Positions 52,522-61,790 of a DNA stretch of 64,000 bases are shown here, in pieces. The position numbers and the translations under genes were made by a program. How positions within the stretch are numbered: the first letter of the stretch is position 1; each line of letters opens with the position of its first letter. Under the pieces are notes generated by a model that saw only the letters and a program-made list of their open reading frames with translations, was not told the origin of the DNA and did no database searches. Source of the DNA: an uncultured Rhizobiaceae bacterium (GTDB taxonomy: Bacteria; Pseudomonadota; Alphaproteobacteria; Rhizobiales; Rhizobiaceae). The stretch is taken from contig CATOTF010000002.1 in assembly GCA_951813045.1 (NCBI GenBank), forward strand, positions 2,790,001 to 2,854,000, written 5' to 3'.

Positions 52522-53424
52522 ATGACCAGAACGACACAATCATCATTACCATTTATCTGGGCTTTTTCCGCTTTGATATTGGGGGCTATTGCAATGGCAA
52601 TTTCGACCGTATTCGTACGGTTCGCCGAAGTTGGGCCGCTCGTAAGTGCTTTTTGGCGCGCATTTATTGCGTTACCATTATTATTCCTTTGGGCATGGTA
52701 CGAAAACCGCGGCAACACCTCACCATTGTCTGAAGTGTTAAAATTGGACAGGCCGGTCATCCTCGCCGGTGTATTTTTTGCCGGTGATTTGATTTTTTGG
52801 CACCTGTCAATTGTCAAAACCACAATCGCAAATGCAACTCTTCTGGCTTGTTTGGCTCCCGTATGGGTTCTCTTGCTATCGGGCGTGTTGATTGGAGAAA
52901 AAGTGGGCCGTAATGCCTATGTGGGCTTAACTCTTTGCCTCGTCGGTACGGTTTTCCTGATTGGATCAAGTCTGGCAATCGCGCCCGAAAGATTATTGGG
53001 TGATGTTTTTGGCCTGATAACCTCCCTGTTTTTCGGCCTTTATTTCCTTGCCGTGCGGGTCGCTCGCAGAATCCACGGTGCGGGGGCGTTGATCTTTATG
53101 AGCACACTTGTCACTTCTGCGGTTTTATTGATTGTTGCGCTCGTATCAGGGCAGCCATTCTGGCCCCAAACCATAATTGGTGTTAGCGCATTGTTGGCCC
53201 TGGGGCTATTCAGCCAAAGTGTTGGTCAAGGGCTCCTGGCGGTCGCGCTAGGTTCACTCTCTGCTGCTTTTTCTTCTTTGGTCATCTTCATTGAAGCGGT
53301 CGCCGCCGCCTTCTTTGGTTGGCTTGTCTTTGCCGAAATATTATCCATCCCTCAATTTATGGGTGCGCTTCTCATTTTGTATGGAATTTGGATCGCCAGA
53401 CCTAGGCAGAAAACTAACACATAA
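52522..53424 (+). CDS. EamA/DMT-family transporter
   Basis: The protein has 300 aa and ten helices in two EamA repeats: AFSALILGAIAMAISTVFVRFAEVGPLVSAFWRAFIALP and, in the second half, VGQGLLAVALGSLSAAFSSLVIFIEAVAAAFFGWLVFAEILSIPQFMGALLILYGI. HLSIVKTTIANATLLACLAPVWVLLLSG is also typical. Substrate unknown. It is divergent from the formylglutamate amidohydrolase gene; the ribosome-binding site is weak. Confidence 0.92.
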   Translation: MTRTTQSSLPFIWAFSALILGAIAMAISTVFVRFAEVGPLVSAFWRAFIALPLLFLWAWYENRGNTSPLSEVLKLDRPVILAGVFFAGDLIFWHLSIVKTTIANATLLACLAPVWVLLLSGVLIGEKVGRNAYVGLTLCLVGTVFLIGSSLAIAPERLLGDVFGLITSLFFGLYFLAVRVARRIHGAGALIFMSTLVTSAVLLIVALVSGQPFWPQTIIGVSALLALGLFSQSVGQGLLAVALGSLSAAFSSLVIFIEAVAAAFFGWLVFAEILSIPQFMGALLILYGIWIARPRQKTNT

Positions 53425-53522
53425 TTGACGTCTCTATCAGCGAATAAACGGGCGATTTCGTTGACACTTGTATCGGAACAAGGCAACAAACATTCATCCT
53501 AAAATTCCATCCTGCAAAAAAA

Positions 53523-53978
53523 TTGAAACGATTTAAATTTTACAATTTTGCACTCCTGTTCGCCATTTGCGCCCCCGCATATCTCAGCGGAATTGCGTCC
53601 GCAAAGGCTGATTTGCGCGTTTGTAACAAAACCAAAACATTGGTTGGTGTTTCAGTTGGTTATCGGCTCAACAACAGCTGGATAACAGAAGGCTGGTGGC
53701 GAATTCCTGCGAATATTTGCACATCAGTGATCGAAGGCGATTTGGGATCGCGTTATTTTTATCTAAACGCGGAAGATGCAAATACCGGCGGGCGTTGGCA
53801 AGGTCCGGTGTTCATGTGTACTTCCAATAAGGAGTTCAAAATCACCGGGTTGGAAGATTGTTTCGCCCGTGGGTTTGAACGAACCGGATTTTTCGAGATC
53901 GATACAGGCGACCAAAAAAGCTGGCAGATCCAGCTAACGGAAAACAATCAAACAAAGAAAGACAAAAAGTCTCAATGA
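53523..53978 (+). CDS. DUF1036 exported protein
   Basis: The protein has 151 aa with a TTG start; no in-frame ATG precedes the conserved part. The signal peptide is FALLFAICAPAYLSGIASAKA. ADLRVCNKTKTLVGVSVGYRLNNSWITEGWWRIPANICTSVIEGDLGSRYFYLNAEDANTGGRWQGPVFMCTSNKEF matches DUF1036, an integral small domain of unknown function with conserved Cys. The end overlaps the pyruvate kinase start (ATGA), so they are co-translated, as is usual in related genomes. Confidence 0.9.
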   Translation: MKRFKFYNFALLFAICAPAYLSGIASAKADLRVCNKTKTLVGVSVGYRLNNSWITEGWWRIPANICTSVIEGDLGSRYFYLNAEDANTGGRWQGPVFMCTSNKEFKITGLEDCFARGFERTGFFEIDTGDQKSWQIQLTENNQTKKDKKSQ

Positions 53979-55426
53979 ACAGAACCCGCCGCGTAAAAAT
54001 TGTAGCCACGCTTGGACCAGCTTCAAACACTAAGCAAGTGATCCTTGAACTGACGCGTGCCGGTGCGGACGTGTTCCGTATCAATATGAGTCATGCGAGC
54101 CATGACCTTATGCGGGAAACAGTCAAGCACATTCGCGATGTCGAAAAAGAACTGAATTTTCCCATCGGTATAATGGTTGACCTTCAAGGTCCCAAACATC
54201 GGCTGGGAGTCTTTGAAAAGGGTGAAATTGACGTTAAACCCGGGGATTTCATAACCCTGGATAATGATCCAACTCCGGGTACATCCGAGCGTGTGCAACT
54301 GCCTCACAAGGAAATTCTCGATGCCATGGACCCGGGCCATCGGCTGCTGGTCAACGACGGTAAAGTGAACCTTAAAGTTATTGAAACCGGTTCAGGCTGG
54401 GCCAAAACAGAAGTGATTTCCGGAACTTGGCTTGCCGACAAAAAAGGCGTCAATGTACCCGATTCAGAACTCACATCAGGTGTATTAACCGACAAGGACA
54501 GGAAGGATTTGGCCGCCGCGATTGAAGAAGAAATCGACTGGATCGCCCTATCATTTATTCAAAGGCCGGAAGATCTCGCTGAACCGCGCAAATTATGCCA
54601 GGGACGGGTTGGTCTATTGGCGAAAATCGAAAAACCACAGGCAGTAGAACGCCTTGATGATATTATTGATCTCGCCGATGCCATTATGGTGGCCCGCGGT
54701 GACCTTGGCGTGGAAATGCCATTAGAACTGGTGCCCAGTATCCAGAAAAAGATGATACGGAAATGCCGCAAGGCGGGAACTCCTGTGGTCGTTGCCACTC
54801 AAATGTTGGAATCGATGATTTCATCCCCGGTACCCACAAGGGCAGAAGTCTCCGACGTGGCAAACGCGGTGTATGAAGGTGCGGATGCTATCATGTTGTC
54901 AGCGGAATCCGCGGCCGGTGACTATCCCCACGAAGCCGTCAGTACGATGAATTCGATCGCGAATTCGATCGAAACAGATAAGGGATATCTCAGCACGATT
55001 TTGGGACAGCGTCCGGATCCTGACCCCACAGGGGCGGACGCCATATCCTATGCCGCCGCTGAAATTGCCGACACGCTCGATTTGGCGGCAATTGTCTGTT
55101 TCACAGCGTCCGGCTCCACTGGTCTTCGTGCAGCACGAGCCCGCCCCGCCAAGAAAATTCTGGCTCTCTCACCAGTTCCGAAAACAGCTCGTCGCCTCGC
55201 TCTAACCTGGGGCACACAATGTGTAATCACCCCGGACGCGAAAGATCTGGACGACATGGTCGACAAGGCCTGTCGGATTGCATTTAGAGAAAATATCGCA
55301 AAACCTGGTGAACGCATTATCGTTACTGCGGGCGTGCCATTACGCAAATCCGGATCGACCAATATGTTGCGTATTGCCTACATTGGTAGCGACGGGCAAG
55401 GAAGCGTGTATCAATCAACGTCCTGA
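53975..55426 (+). CDS. pyk: pyruvate kinase
   Basis: The protein has 483 aa. Landmarks are MNRTRRVKIVATLGPASN, DVFRINMSHASHDLM (substrate loop with Arg-Asn), GIMVDLQGPKHRLGVF, IDWIALSFIQRPEDL, LAKIEKPQAVERLDDIIDLADAIMVARGDLGVEMP (catalytic Lys, Glu, Asp) and GTPVVVATQMLESMI. The C-terminal allosteric domain follows. It makes pyruvate and ATP from phosphoenolpyruvate. The gene is coupled to DUF1036 upstream and followed by a large hairpin. Confidence 0.97.
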   Translation: MNRTRRVKIVATLGPASNTKQVILELTRAGADVFRINMSHASHDLMRETVKHIRDVEKELNFPIGIMVDLQGPKHRLGVFEKGEIDVKPGDFITLDNDPTPGTSERVQLPHKEILDAMDPGHRLLVNDGKVNLKVIETGSGWAKTEVISGTWLADKKGVNVPDSELTSGVLTDKDRKDLAAAIEEEIDWIALSFIQRPEDLAEPRKLCQGRVGLLAKIEKPQAVERLDDIIDLADAIMVARGDLGVEMPLELVPSIQKKMIRKCRKAGTPVVVATQMLESMISSPVPTRAEVSDVANAVYEGADAIMLSAESAAGDYPHEAVSTMNSIANSIETDKGYLSTILGQRPDPDPTGADAISYAAAEIADTLDLAAIVCFTASGSTGLRAARARPAKKILALSPVPKTARRLALTWGTQCVITPDAKDLDDMVDKACRIAFRENIAKPGERIIVTAGVPLRKSGSTNMLRIAYIGSDGQGSVYQSTS

Positions 55427-55480
55427 GCATTTACTTCTCAAACGCTGGCAGAATCCGACACAGAACCCGTATATTCCCCT

Positions 55481-55513
55481 CCGGTAAATCCTAATCAGGG
55501 GGTAATTTACCGG
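55481..55513. terminator. possible bidirectional hairpin between convergent pyk and hydrolase genes
   Basis: A 9-bp perfect stem CCGGTAAAT/ATTTACCGG (55481-55489 and 55505-55513) with a 15-nt loop lies between two convergent genes. There is no T run on either side, so classic intrinsic termination is not assured. Confidence 0.4.
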
Positions 55514-55521
55514 CTCCGGAA

Positions 55522-56463
55522 TCAGCTTGAGACTTTCTCAATTGCCACGACAACCTGATCTGTTGCCGTGTAGTCAGGTTTATGTCCCATCCTGGGTATT
55601 ACAATCAGTACCGCGCCTTCAATGTCCCGTTCGAGACCAACGGAATGGATGGAAGGGGAAACGACATCATCAACATCTCCGGTAATCACCACTGCAGGCG
55701 CCGTAATTTCACTGTATCGTAGTGAAAATTTCTCAACAAAGGCGCTTAAACCCGCAACATCTCTCGCATTATTTCGGAATGTGTCAGGTCGCAGCACGAG
55801 CGGTATCGCAGCTCTGGAAACATAATTCTCTGGCACATTCTGCGGTTCAAATACATGTTTCGAGCCTGCGTCCAGCGAAGTCAGCCCGAATGGTAATGTT
55901 AAGGTCTGGGTAAACAGATAATCTATCACCGGCAGCGAAGCGACATCGTAGTACCAGGTCACGCCTGTACTCCAGGGATGTGTTGCCGGAGCCAGAAAAA
56001 CCAAACCCTTGGTAATCTGCGGGTAGAGAACACCAAAAGCTGCAACAGATGCCGCACCTAGGGAATGCCCGACGAAAACTGCCTTTTCAATTCCCAGCCC
56101 GTCCAACAGAAACTTATAGCGTTCAGCCTGTTGAGCAGGTGTTTCCGCCCCCGCCCTGTCGGAATATCCATGGCCGGGTCGATCCAGAAAAATCAGCCGA
56201 CGTTTACCCTTTAGTACCGGTGCAAATGCCGCCATCTGATCATTGAGATTGCCACTTGCACCATGGACAAACACAATTGGTGGCAACTGCGAACCATCAT
56301 CCGCCGGCATATCGACATAATGAAGTTTGCTGCCAAGCTGCCCATAAAACTGACCAACCGGTGGATAATCCAGTTCGATACGGTCAGACTGAACACCGGT
56401 CCACACATATAGCGCGCCGAAGCCCAGCATCAAAAGCGAAAGAAAAATAAGTATAATCTTCAA
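55522..56463 (-). CDS. alpha/beta hydrolase, membrane-anchored
   Basis: The protein has 313 aa. One N-terminal helix (ILIFLSLLMLGFGALYVW) anchors it, with the hydrolase domain outside. PPIVFVHGASGNLNDQ is the oxyanion-hole region, RLIFLDRPGHGYSDR follows, the nucleophile elbow is AVFVGHSLGAASVAAFG (Ser), then VITGDVDDVVSP (Asp) and PRMGHKPDYT (His). A complete catalytic triad is visible. Substrate unknown; an ester or epoxide is likely. Single gene convergent with pyk. Confidence 0.92.
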   Translation of the reverse strand: MKIILIFLSLLMLGFGALYVWTGVQSDRIELDYPPVGQFYGQLGSKLHYVDMPADDGSQLPPIVFVHGASGNLNDQMAAFAPVLKGKRRLIFLDRPGHGYSDRAGAETPAQQAERYKFLLDGLGIEKAVFVGHSLGAASVAAFGVLYPQITKGLVFLAPATHPWSTGVTWYYDVASLPVIDYLFTQTLTLPFGLTSLDAGSKHVFEPQNVPENYVSRAAIPLVLRPDTFRNNARDVAGLSAFVEKFSLRYSEITAPAVVITGDVDDVVSPSIHSVGLERDIEGAVLIVIPRMGHKPDYTATDQVVVAIEKVSS

Positions 56464-56587
56464 AAGTCACCCTTTAACAACGTGGCATGTGTGAATCTAA
56501 TACGTTGCTTGAAAGCAATTGGTTCCACACCGAACGGTAATTTTCATCCATGAAGTTTGTTAAGCAGTCCGGGGCGATACGGATTGC

Positions 56588-57247
56588 TCAAATACCACTG
56601 CCTGCCAGTTCTTCTTCGAGCCGTACTACAGCGTTCTGGGCACTTTTCATAGCCGGATAAACACCTAGAGCCCTGTACCAGGTCTCCAATGCTTTTTCTT
56701 TCTCATCTATTCGTTCAAAAATTGATGCCAGCCCCGCCAGCGCGCCATAGTGGCGCGGTTCCAAAGCCAATGTACGCTCTATATCAACAATCGATTTTCC
56801 ATAGTTTTCCATCATATAATGCAGGGTTGCCCGTTGATTATATCCTTCCGCATAGTCGGGCCGCAACACTACAACCTGATCGAGTAAATCAAGGGCGATA
56901 TGGTATTTTTTTCCACTGCTGGCTTTCCGGGCCCAGGTCGTTAGCAAGTCGACCGATTTACTGTCAGACGCTTGCCAAAGCTCCCAAATACGTCCGGAAA
57001 TCCTGTTGGCGACCTTGGGTTTTCCGGTTTTCTTGAGTTGTGCAAACAGACCATCAAGGTCCTTGGCGAGCTCAAACGGCTTTTTTTTCGGTATCAATGG
57101 TACGGATGGTTCTTTATCCAATTCCCGATCAGAATCAATGCTTGGGGCTTTCGGAAGGGGAACCTGGTTTGATTGCGCGTGCGCACCTGGAAATTGGGCT
57201 AAAAATAGCCCGGTTATGAGAATCGATAAAACTGCACGTGTCATCAT
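56588..57247 (-). CDS. exported TPR-repeat protein
   Basis: The protein has 219 aa. The signal peptide is AVLSILITGLFLAQFPGAHAQ. A Pro/Lys-rich linker follows, then about four TPR helical pairs: FAQLKKTGKPKVANRISGRIWELW, LLTTWARKASSGKKYHIALDLLDQVVVLRPDYAEGYNQRATLHYMMENYGKSIVDIERTLALEPRHYGALAGLASIFERI and onward. The role is likely a periplasmic scaffold. It lies between the hydrolase and rpmJ, all on the minus strand. Confidence 0.88.
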   Translation of the reverse strand: MMTRAVLSILITGLFLAQFPGAHAQSNQVPLPKAPSIDSDRELDKEPSVPLIPKKKPFELAKDLDGLFAQLKKTGKPKVANRISGRIWELWQASDSKSVDLLTTWARKASSGKKYHIALDLLDQVVVLRPDYAEGYNQRATLHYMMENYGKSIVDIERTLALEPRHYGALAGLASIFERIDEKEKALETWYRALGVYPAMKSAQNAVVRLEEELAGSGI

Positions 57248-57365
57248 GACGAGCAGAATACCCGCTCATCCATTGGCGTCAAATGCAAATCAACGTGATG
57301 ATCTTGCGAGGCAGAGTAACGCTTCAGTTGCTCCAATGAGATGCGCAAAGGCGTGGCAGCGGAAA

Positions 57366-57491
57366 TTAGCCCTGACGTGCTTTAAAGCGTGGGTTTACTT
57401 TGTTGATAATGTAAACACGGCCTTTACGGCGTACCAGACGGTTAGCCCGGTGACGGCCTTTCAGAGACTTAAGTGAATTTTTAACTTTCAT
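57366..57491 (-). CDS. rpmJ: 50S ribosomal protein bL36
   Basis: The protein has 41 aa and is too short for most gene finders: [20 protein letters not shown], then [21 protein letters not shown]. This matches the zinc-free (C-minus) bL36 paralogue typical of alphaproteobacteria; the four metal-binding residues of the zinc form (CxxC...C...H) are absent. It joins the large ribosomal subunit. A terminator-like hairpin lies 60 bp upstream, so it is probably transcribed from its own promoter. Confidence 0.96.
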   Translation of the reverse strand: MKVKNSLKSLKGRHRANRLVRRKGRVYIINKVNPRFKARQG

Positions 57492-57544
57492 CGGATCGAT
57501 CCATCAACCTCGGCTTTGCCTTCATCTAAGCAGGTAAAGCCCAT

Positions 57545-57571
57545 AAAAACAGCGTGTCGCTTACGACACGC
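57545..57571 (-). terminator. rho-independent terminator, minus strand
   Basis: An 8-bp stem GCGTGTCG/CGACACGC (57552-57571, 4-nt loop) is followed on the minus strand by TGTTTTTATG. It lies about 180 bp after the aminotransferase stop and ends the TAXI-TRAP-aminotransferase operon before rpmJ. Confidence 0.75.
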
Positions 57572-57747
57572 CTAAAATCTTAGGCTGGTTTAAGCCCAAT
57601 CGAAAATATGTCAACCCACCAACTCTGTTGTGAATTGAATTGCCTGAGTTATAAAGAAAAACGTCCTGGATACCGCTGACGACGACCTCATTTGTTGTAG
57701 GATTACGAATTGTTCACCCTTGGTCCGTCTTGACAGTGCCAATTCAA

Positions 57748-59076
57748 TTACGAGACATCAACAACTTGATCAACTGCGTGGCTCAACTTGCTGACAAGCT
57801 CTTCAATTTCGGCATCGTCAATAATATACGGCGGTGACAAAAGAACATGATCTCCACAAACCCCGTCGACGGTGCCCCCCATCGGGTAACAAATCAGGCC
57901 AGCTTCAAATGCAGCCTGTTTTATTCGTTTATTCAGATTAAGACTGTGATCAAATGGCGATTTAGTATTTCTGTCTGAAACCAATTCAATCGCGCGAAAC
58001 AATCCTCGTCCTCGAATATCGCCAACAAATGGATGCTGCCCAAACGTCTGCATCAGAGCAGTCTGGAGTTTCTCCCCCTTTTCCTGCACACGTTTCACGA
58101 GATCGCGGTTAAGAATAGACTGAACCACCGCTAATCCCGCGGCGCATGCGGTTGGGTGCGCAAGATAAGTGTGGCCGTGCTGGAAGAAGCCTGACCCCTG
58201 TTCAATTGCATCATAGATTGCACTTGTGCACAGCATCGCGCCAATTGGCTGGTAACCACCACCCAATCCCTTAGCGATACAAATTATATCAGGGCGGACA
58301 TTGTCCTGCTCACACGCAAACAAAGTTCCGGTTCGCCCCATACCGCACATAACTTCATCCAAGATCAACAATATACCAAATTGATCGCAAATCTGGCGGA
58401 TACGTTCAAAATACCCCTCAACGGCGGGTACGGCACCGATGGTTGCACCAACAACTGGCTCCGCAATAAATGCCATCACGGTTTCTGGGCCCAACCTCAG
58501 AATTTCAGTTTCAACTTCATTAGCCACCCGTTGACCATATTCTTGAGCGGTTTCTGAATTGCCTCTTCCCCGGTATTCAAAACACGGCGCGACCTGGCTG
58601 GTTTCGATCATCAAAGGTGAGAACGGTTTGCGCCGCCATTCGTTACCACCGGCTGCGAGTGCCCCAAGGGTATTACCGTGATAACTTTGCCGCCTTGAGA
58701 TTACGCGATGACGACCGGATTCACCCTTCTCAATGAAATATTGGCGTGCCAGTTTAAGTGCTGCTTCTACCGCCTCGGAGCCACCGGAAACAAAATAAAC
58801 CCTGTCGATACCTTCCGGTGCATGAGCCACAAGAACATCCGCCAGTTGCTCTGCCGGTTCTGAAGTAAGAAATCCCGTATGCGCAAAAGCGACTTTGTCC
58901 AATTGTGATTTAATCGCTTGCGTAACAACCGGATCACCATGACCAAGACATGAAACGGCAGCGCCACCTGAACCATCAAGATATCGCTTGCCATCGGTGT
59001 CGAATAAATAACAGCCAACACCACCCGCAACTGTTGGTAGTTTTGTCTTTGTATGCCGGCCGAAGACGTGAGACAT
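57748..59076 (-). CDS. class III (omega-type) aminotransferase
   Basis: The protein has 442 aa. GGVGCYLFDTDGKRYLDGSGGAAVSCLGHGDPVV opens the fold. VYFVSGGSEAVEAALKLARQYF and ISRRQSYHGNTLGALAAGGN hold PLP-phosphate contacts, LLILDEVMCGMGRTG the pyridine-binding Asp, and ICIAKGLGGGYQPIGAML the Schiff-base Lys. The group transfers omega-amino groups (GABA, beta-alanine, taurine, polyamines). It starts 4 nt after the TRAP permease stop, so the imported compound probably carries a terminal amine (inference). Confidence 0.94.
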   Translation of the reverse strand: MSHVFGRHTKTKLPTVAGGVGCYLFDTDGKRYLDGSGGAAVSCLGHGDPVVTQAIKSQLDKVAFAHTGFLTSEPAEQLADVLVAHAPEGIDRVYFVSGGSEAVEAALKLARQYFIEKGESGRHRVISRRQSYHGNTLGALAAGGNEWRRKPFSPLMIETSQVAPCFEYRGRGNSETAQEYGQRVANEVETEILRLGPETVMAFIAEPVVGATIGAVPAVEGYFERIRQICDQFGILLILDEVMCGMGRTGTLFACEQDNVRPDIICIAKGLGGGYQPIGAMLCTSAIYDAIEQGSGFFQHGHTYLAHPTACAAGLAVVQSILNRDLVKRVQEKGEKLQTALMQTFGQHPFVGDIRGRGLFRAIELVSDRNTKSPFDHSLNLNKRIKQAAFEAGLICYPMGGTVDGVCGDHVLLSPPYIIDDAEIEELVSKLSHAVDQVVDVS

Positions 59077-59080
59077 CGAA

Positions 59081-61681
59081 TTAGACAGCTTGGGAAGAAC
59101 GTCGACGCCGCTGCATTACAAAGACGAAGCCTAGAAGAATGAGCGCGGGGATATAAAACACCTCCTTTGGCATGCGCGAGGCTTTTGACTTGATTGTGGA
59201 AACAACAACCGGCTCATCACCGTAGAAATCAAACAGCTTACCGATCTTCTCGAAATACGGGGTTTGTGGTACTGGCTCTTCGATTTTCGCCAGGCCGTCT
59301 TTCAGGTTAACTTCCAACCCCGCGTCAACAAGTCGGGCTATGGCTTCTGCGCGCCGCCCCAGAGGCACAAGAATAGTGGTGGATGTCATCTCTCCGGTGT
59401 CGAAATCGGGGCCGCTGACAACAAATGTCAGTACACCATTGTCGGGTACATTTCCGACAACCTCAAAAACTTTTGCCGGCGGTGCTTCATCATACGGCGG
59501 AGCCACACGGTCGAGCCAATAACCCGGCCTGAACAACGTAAACGCCACCAGCAGCAATACTGCTGATTCCCAAAGTTTGTTGCGAACAAGCCACCAGCCC
59601 TGCGTTGCCGATGCAAATAACAACATGGCAATCACTGCCACCACGAAGACGAATATTGCCTTTACCCAACCAACATCGATCAACAAGAGTTCGGTGTTGA
59701 AGATAAACAGGAATGGCAACAGGGCTGTACGAATATCATAAGCAAAACCCTGAATACCTGTCTTGATGGGGTCGCCACCTGAAATGGCTGCCGCTGCGAA
59801 TGCTGCCAGCCCCACAGGAGGCGTATCATCGGCCAATATCCCGAAATAGAATACGAATAGGTGAACCGCAATGAGGGGGATGATAAGTCCACTTTTGGCA
59901 GCGAGGGCTAGAATGACTGGTGCCATGAGAGAAGAAACCACAATATAATTTGCTGTTGTCGGCAATCCCATTCCCAAGATTAGGCTCATGATCGCTACCA
60001 AAAGCAGCATGATCATGAGGTTGCCGCCGGAAAGGAATTCCACCAACTCCCCAACCACTTGGTGAGCACCTGTGAGGGAGACTGTACCAACAATAATACC
60101 AGCAGCACCGGTTGCCACCGAAATGCCAATCATATTGCGTGATCCGGCGATCATCCCATCCAGCCACTCACCAAACCCTCGCTTAAATGCTGCGGGAAGA
60201 TCTCCTGCCCCCCGCATCATCGCTTTTATTGGATGTTGAGTAAGCGCGACGGTGATCATTGCAATCGTCGCCCAAAAAGCCGCTAGCCCTGGCGACAACC
60301 GCTCGATAATAATACACCAGATCAAAATGACGATCGGTAATATATAGTAGAGACCTGTGATTGCGGTGGCACCTGCTCGAGGAAGCTCAACAATTGGCGC
60401 ATCTGGTGGATCAACCACCAGATCATCGTAACGTGACGCCAGCCAGAGCAGCACAAGATAGGCAGCGATGCAAAGTAAAAGCACGATGGGAAAAGCCAGA
60501 TCCGGAAGCGCGACCTTAATCCAACCCAATCCGTAATAAACGGTAATTCCCAGCAAGGCGATGCCAATAAATCCTCCCAGAAACGACAGGATTTTTGTGG
60601 CAAACGTCATCGTAGATGAAAGTTTGGGCAGGCCTTTCAGGTCCATTTTCATGGCTTCAAGATGCACAATATAGACAAGAGCAATATAGGAAACGAGAGC
60701 AGGAACAAGCGCATGGCGAATGATCTCGGTATAGCTGACCCCGGTGAACTCGGCGATCAAAAATGCGGCAGCGCCCATGACTGGCGGAGTTAACTGACCG
60801 TTGGTTGATGAAGCGACTTCAACCGCACCCGCTTTTTCAGCGGAGAAGCCGGTGCGCTTCATCAGGGGAATCGTAAATGTTCCCGTCGTCACTGTATTTG
60901 CGATGGAAGAGCCAGAATAAAGACCACTCATTGCAGATGCAACAACAGCCGCTTTGGCCGGGCCACCGCGGAAATGTCCGAGAAGCGCAAAGGAGATTTT
61001 AATGAAATAATTTCCCGCGCCAGCTTTTTCGAGCACCGATCCAAATAGGACAAACAGGAAAATCAAGGAGGCAGAGACACCAAGAGCGACACCGAATACA
61101 CCCTCACCCTGCATCCAGAAATGCCACATGGCCTTCCCGTAAGATGCGCCTTTCCACTGTACAACATCCGGCAACCACCGTGCATCGCCGAAGAAGACAT
61201 ACATCACAAAAACGCCAGCAATAATCGCAAGCGGCAAGCCAAGAACGCGGTAGACGGTAATAAACAGGATGACCATGCCAATTGTTGACATAGTCAGATC
61301 GCCAGTGGTCGGCAGCCCAGCCCGCAGCGCAATCTCATTTCTAAAAAAGATGATGTAAATACAACTGGCGATACCCAGCAAGGCAAGGCCCCAGTCATAC
61401 CACGGCACCTTGTCTTTTGAACTATTCTTGAACAATGGAAATGCCAGCGAAGCTAACAATAAACCAAAGGACAAATGAAACAGGCGTGCATTTGAATTTG
61501 TAACGACACCTATGCCAATCCATTCCTGAACCAGGAACGGGAGATTTGAGGCGATATAGAGTTGGAACAGCGCCCATATAAGAGCCACCCAAAAGATCAG
61601 TCGCGCTTCCCATCCTGTCGGATTTCGACCACCCGTATCTGTCGAGGTAAATTCTTCAAGATCAGCTTCTTGTGTGCTCAC
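59081..61681 (-). CDS. TRAP transporter fused permease (DctQM fusion, DUF3394 tail)
   Basis: The protein has 866 aa with a GTG start preceded by GGGGAG. The N-terminal helical part (WVALIWALFQLYIASNLPF and next helices) replaces DctQ. A DctM-like core follows: SIANTVTTGTFTIPLMKRTGFSAEKAGAVEVASSTNGQLTPPVMGAAAFLIAEF, then MSLILGMGLPTTANYIVVSSLMAPVILAL and HLFVFYFGILADDTPPVGLAAFAAAAISGGDPIKTGIQGF. A C-terminal soluble extension (about residues 740-830) fits DUF3394. It works with the TAXI binding protein upstream. Confidence 0.95.
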   Translation of the reverse strand: MSTQEADLEEFTSTDTGGRNPTGWEARLIFWVALIWALFQLYIASNLPFLVQEWIGIGVVTNSNARLFHLSFGLLLASLAFPLFKNSSKDKVPWYDWGLALLGIASCIYIIFFRNEIALRAGLPTTGDLTMSTIGMVILFITVYRVLGLPLAIIAGVFVMYVFFGDARWLPDVVQWKGASYGKAMWHFWMQGEGVFGVALGVSASLIFLFVLFGSVLEKAGAGNYFIKISFALLGHFRGGPAKAAVVASAMSGLYSGSSIANTVTTGTFTIPLMKRTGFSAEKAGAVEVASSTNGQLTPPVMGAAAFLIAEFTGVSYTEIIRHALVPALVSYIALVYIVHLEAMKMDLKGLPKLSSTMTFATKILSFLGGFIGIALLGITVYYGLGWIKVALPDLAFPIVLLLCIAAYLVLLWLASRYDDLVVDPPDAPIVELPRAGATAITGLYYILPIVILIWCIIIERLSPGLAAFWATIAMITVALTQHPIKAMMRGAGDLPAAFKRGFGEWLDGMIAGSRNMIGISVATGAAGIIVGTVSLTGAHQVVGELVEFLSGGNLMIMLLLVAIMSLILGMGLPTTANYIVVSSLMAPVILALAAKSGLIIPLIAVHLFVFYFGILADDTPPVGLAAFAAAAISGGDPIKTGIQGFAYDIRTALLPFLFIFNTELLLIDVGWVKAIFVFVVAVIAMLLFASATQGWWLVRNKLWESAVLLLVAFTLFRPGYWLDRVAPPYDEAPPAKVFEVVGNVPDNGVLTFVVSGPDFDTGEMTSTTILVPLGRRAEAIARLVDAGLEVNLKDGLAKIEEPVPQTPYFEKIGKLFDFYGDEPVVVSTIKSKASRMPKEVFYIPALILLGFVFVMQRRRRSSQAV

Positions 61682-61745
61682 AATCCAAGTCTCCCCACAG
61701 AAACGACCCGGTTAAAATCTGGAGCAAAATCGGGTCAACATAATT

Positions 61746-61771
61746 CCGGGAGCGTCCTTAGGCGCTCCCGG
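61746..61771. other. hairpin between TAXI gene and fused permease gene
   Basis: A 9-bp perfect stem CCGGGAGCG/CGCTCCCGG with an 8-nt loop lies 20 bp after the TAXI stop. On the operon strand it is not followed by a T run, so it probably protects or attenuates the transcript, giving more binding protein than permease. On the opposite strand it is followed by TTTTG. Confidence 0.65.
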
Positions 61772-61790
61772 TTTTGTTTATTCGACGGCC

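Noticed and set aside
53461-53484. TTGACA upstream of the DUF1036 gene as a promoter
   Set aside because: No acceptable -10 box at 16-18 bp; the hexamer alone is not enough.
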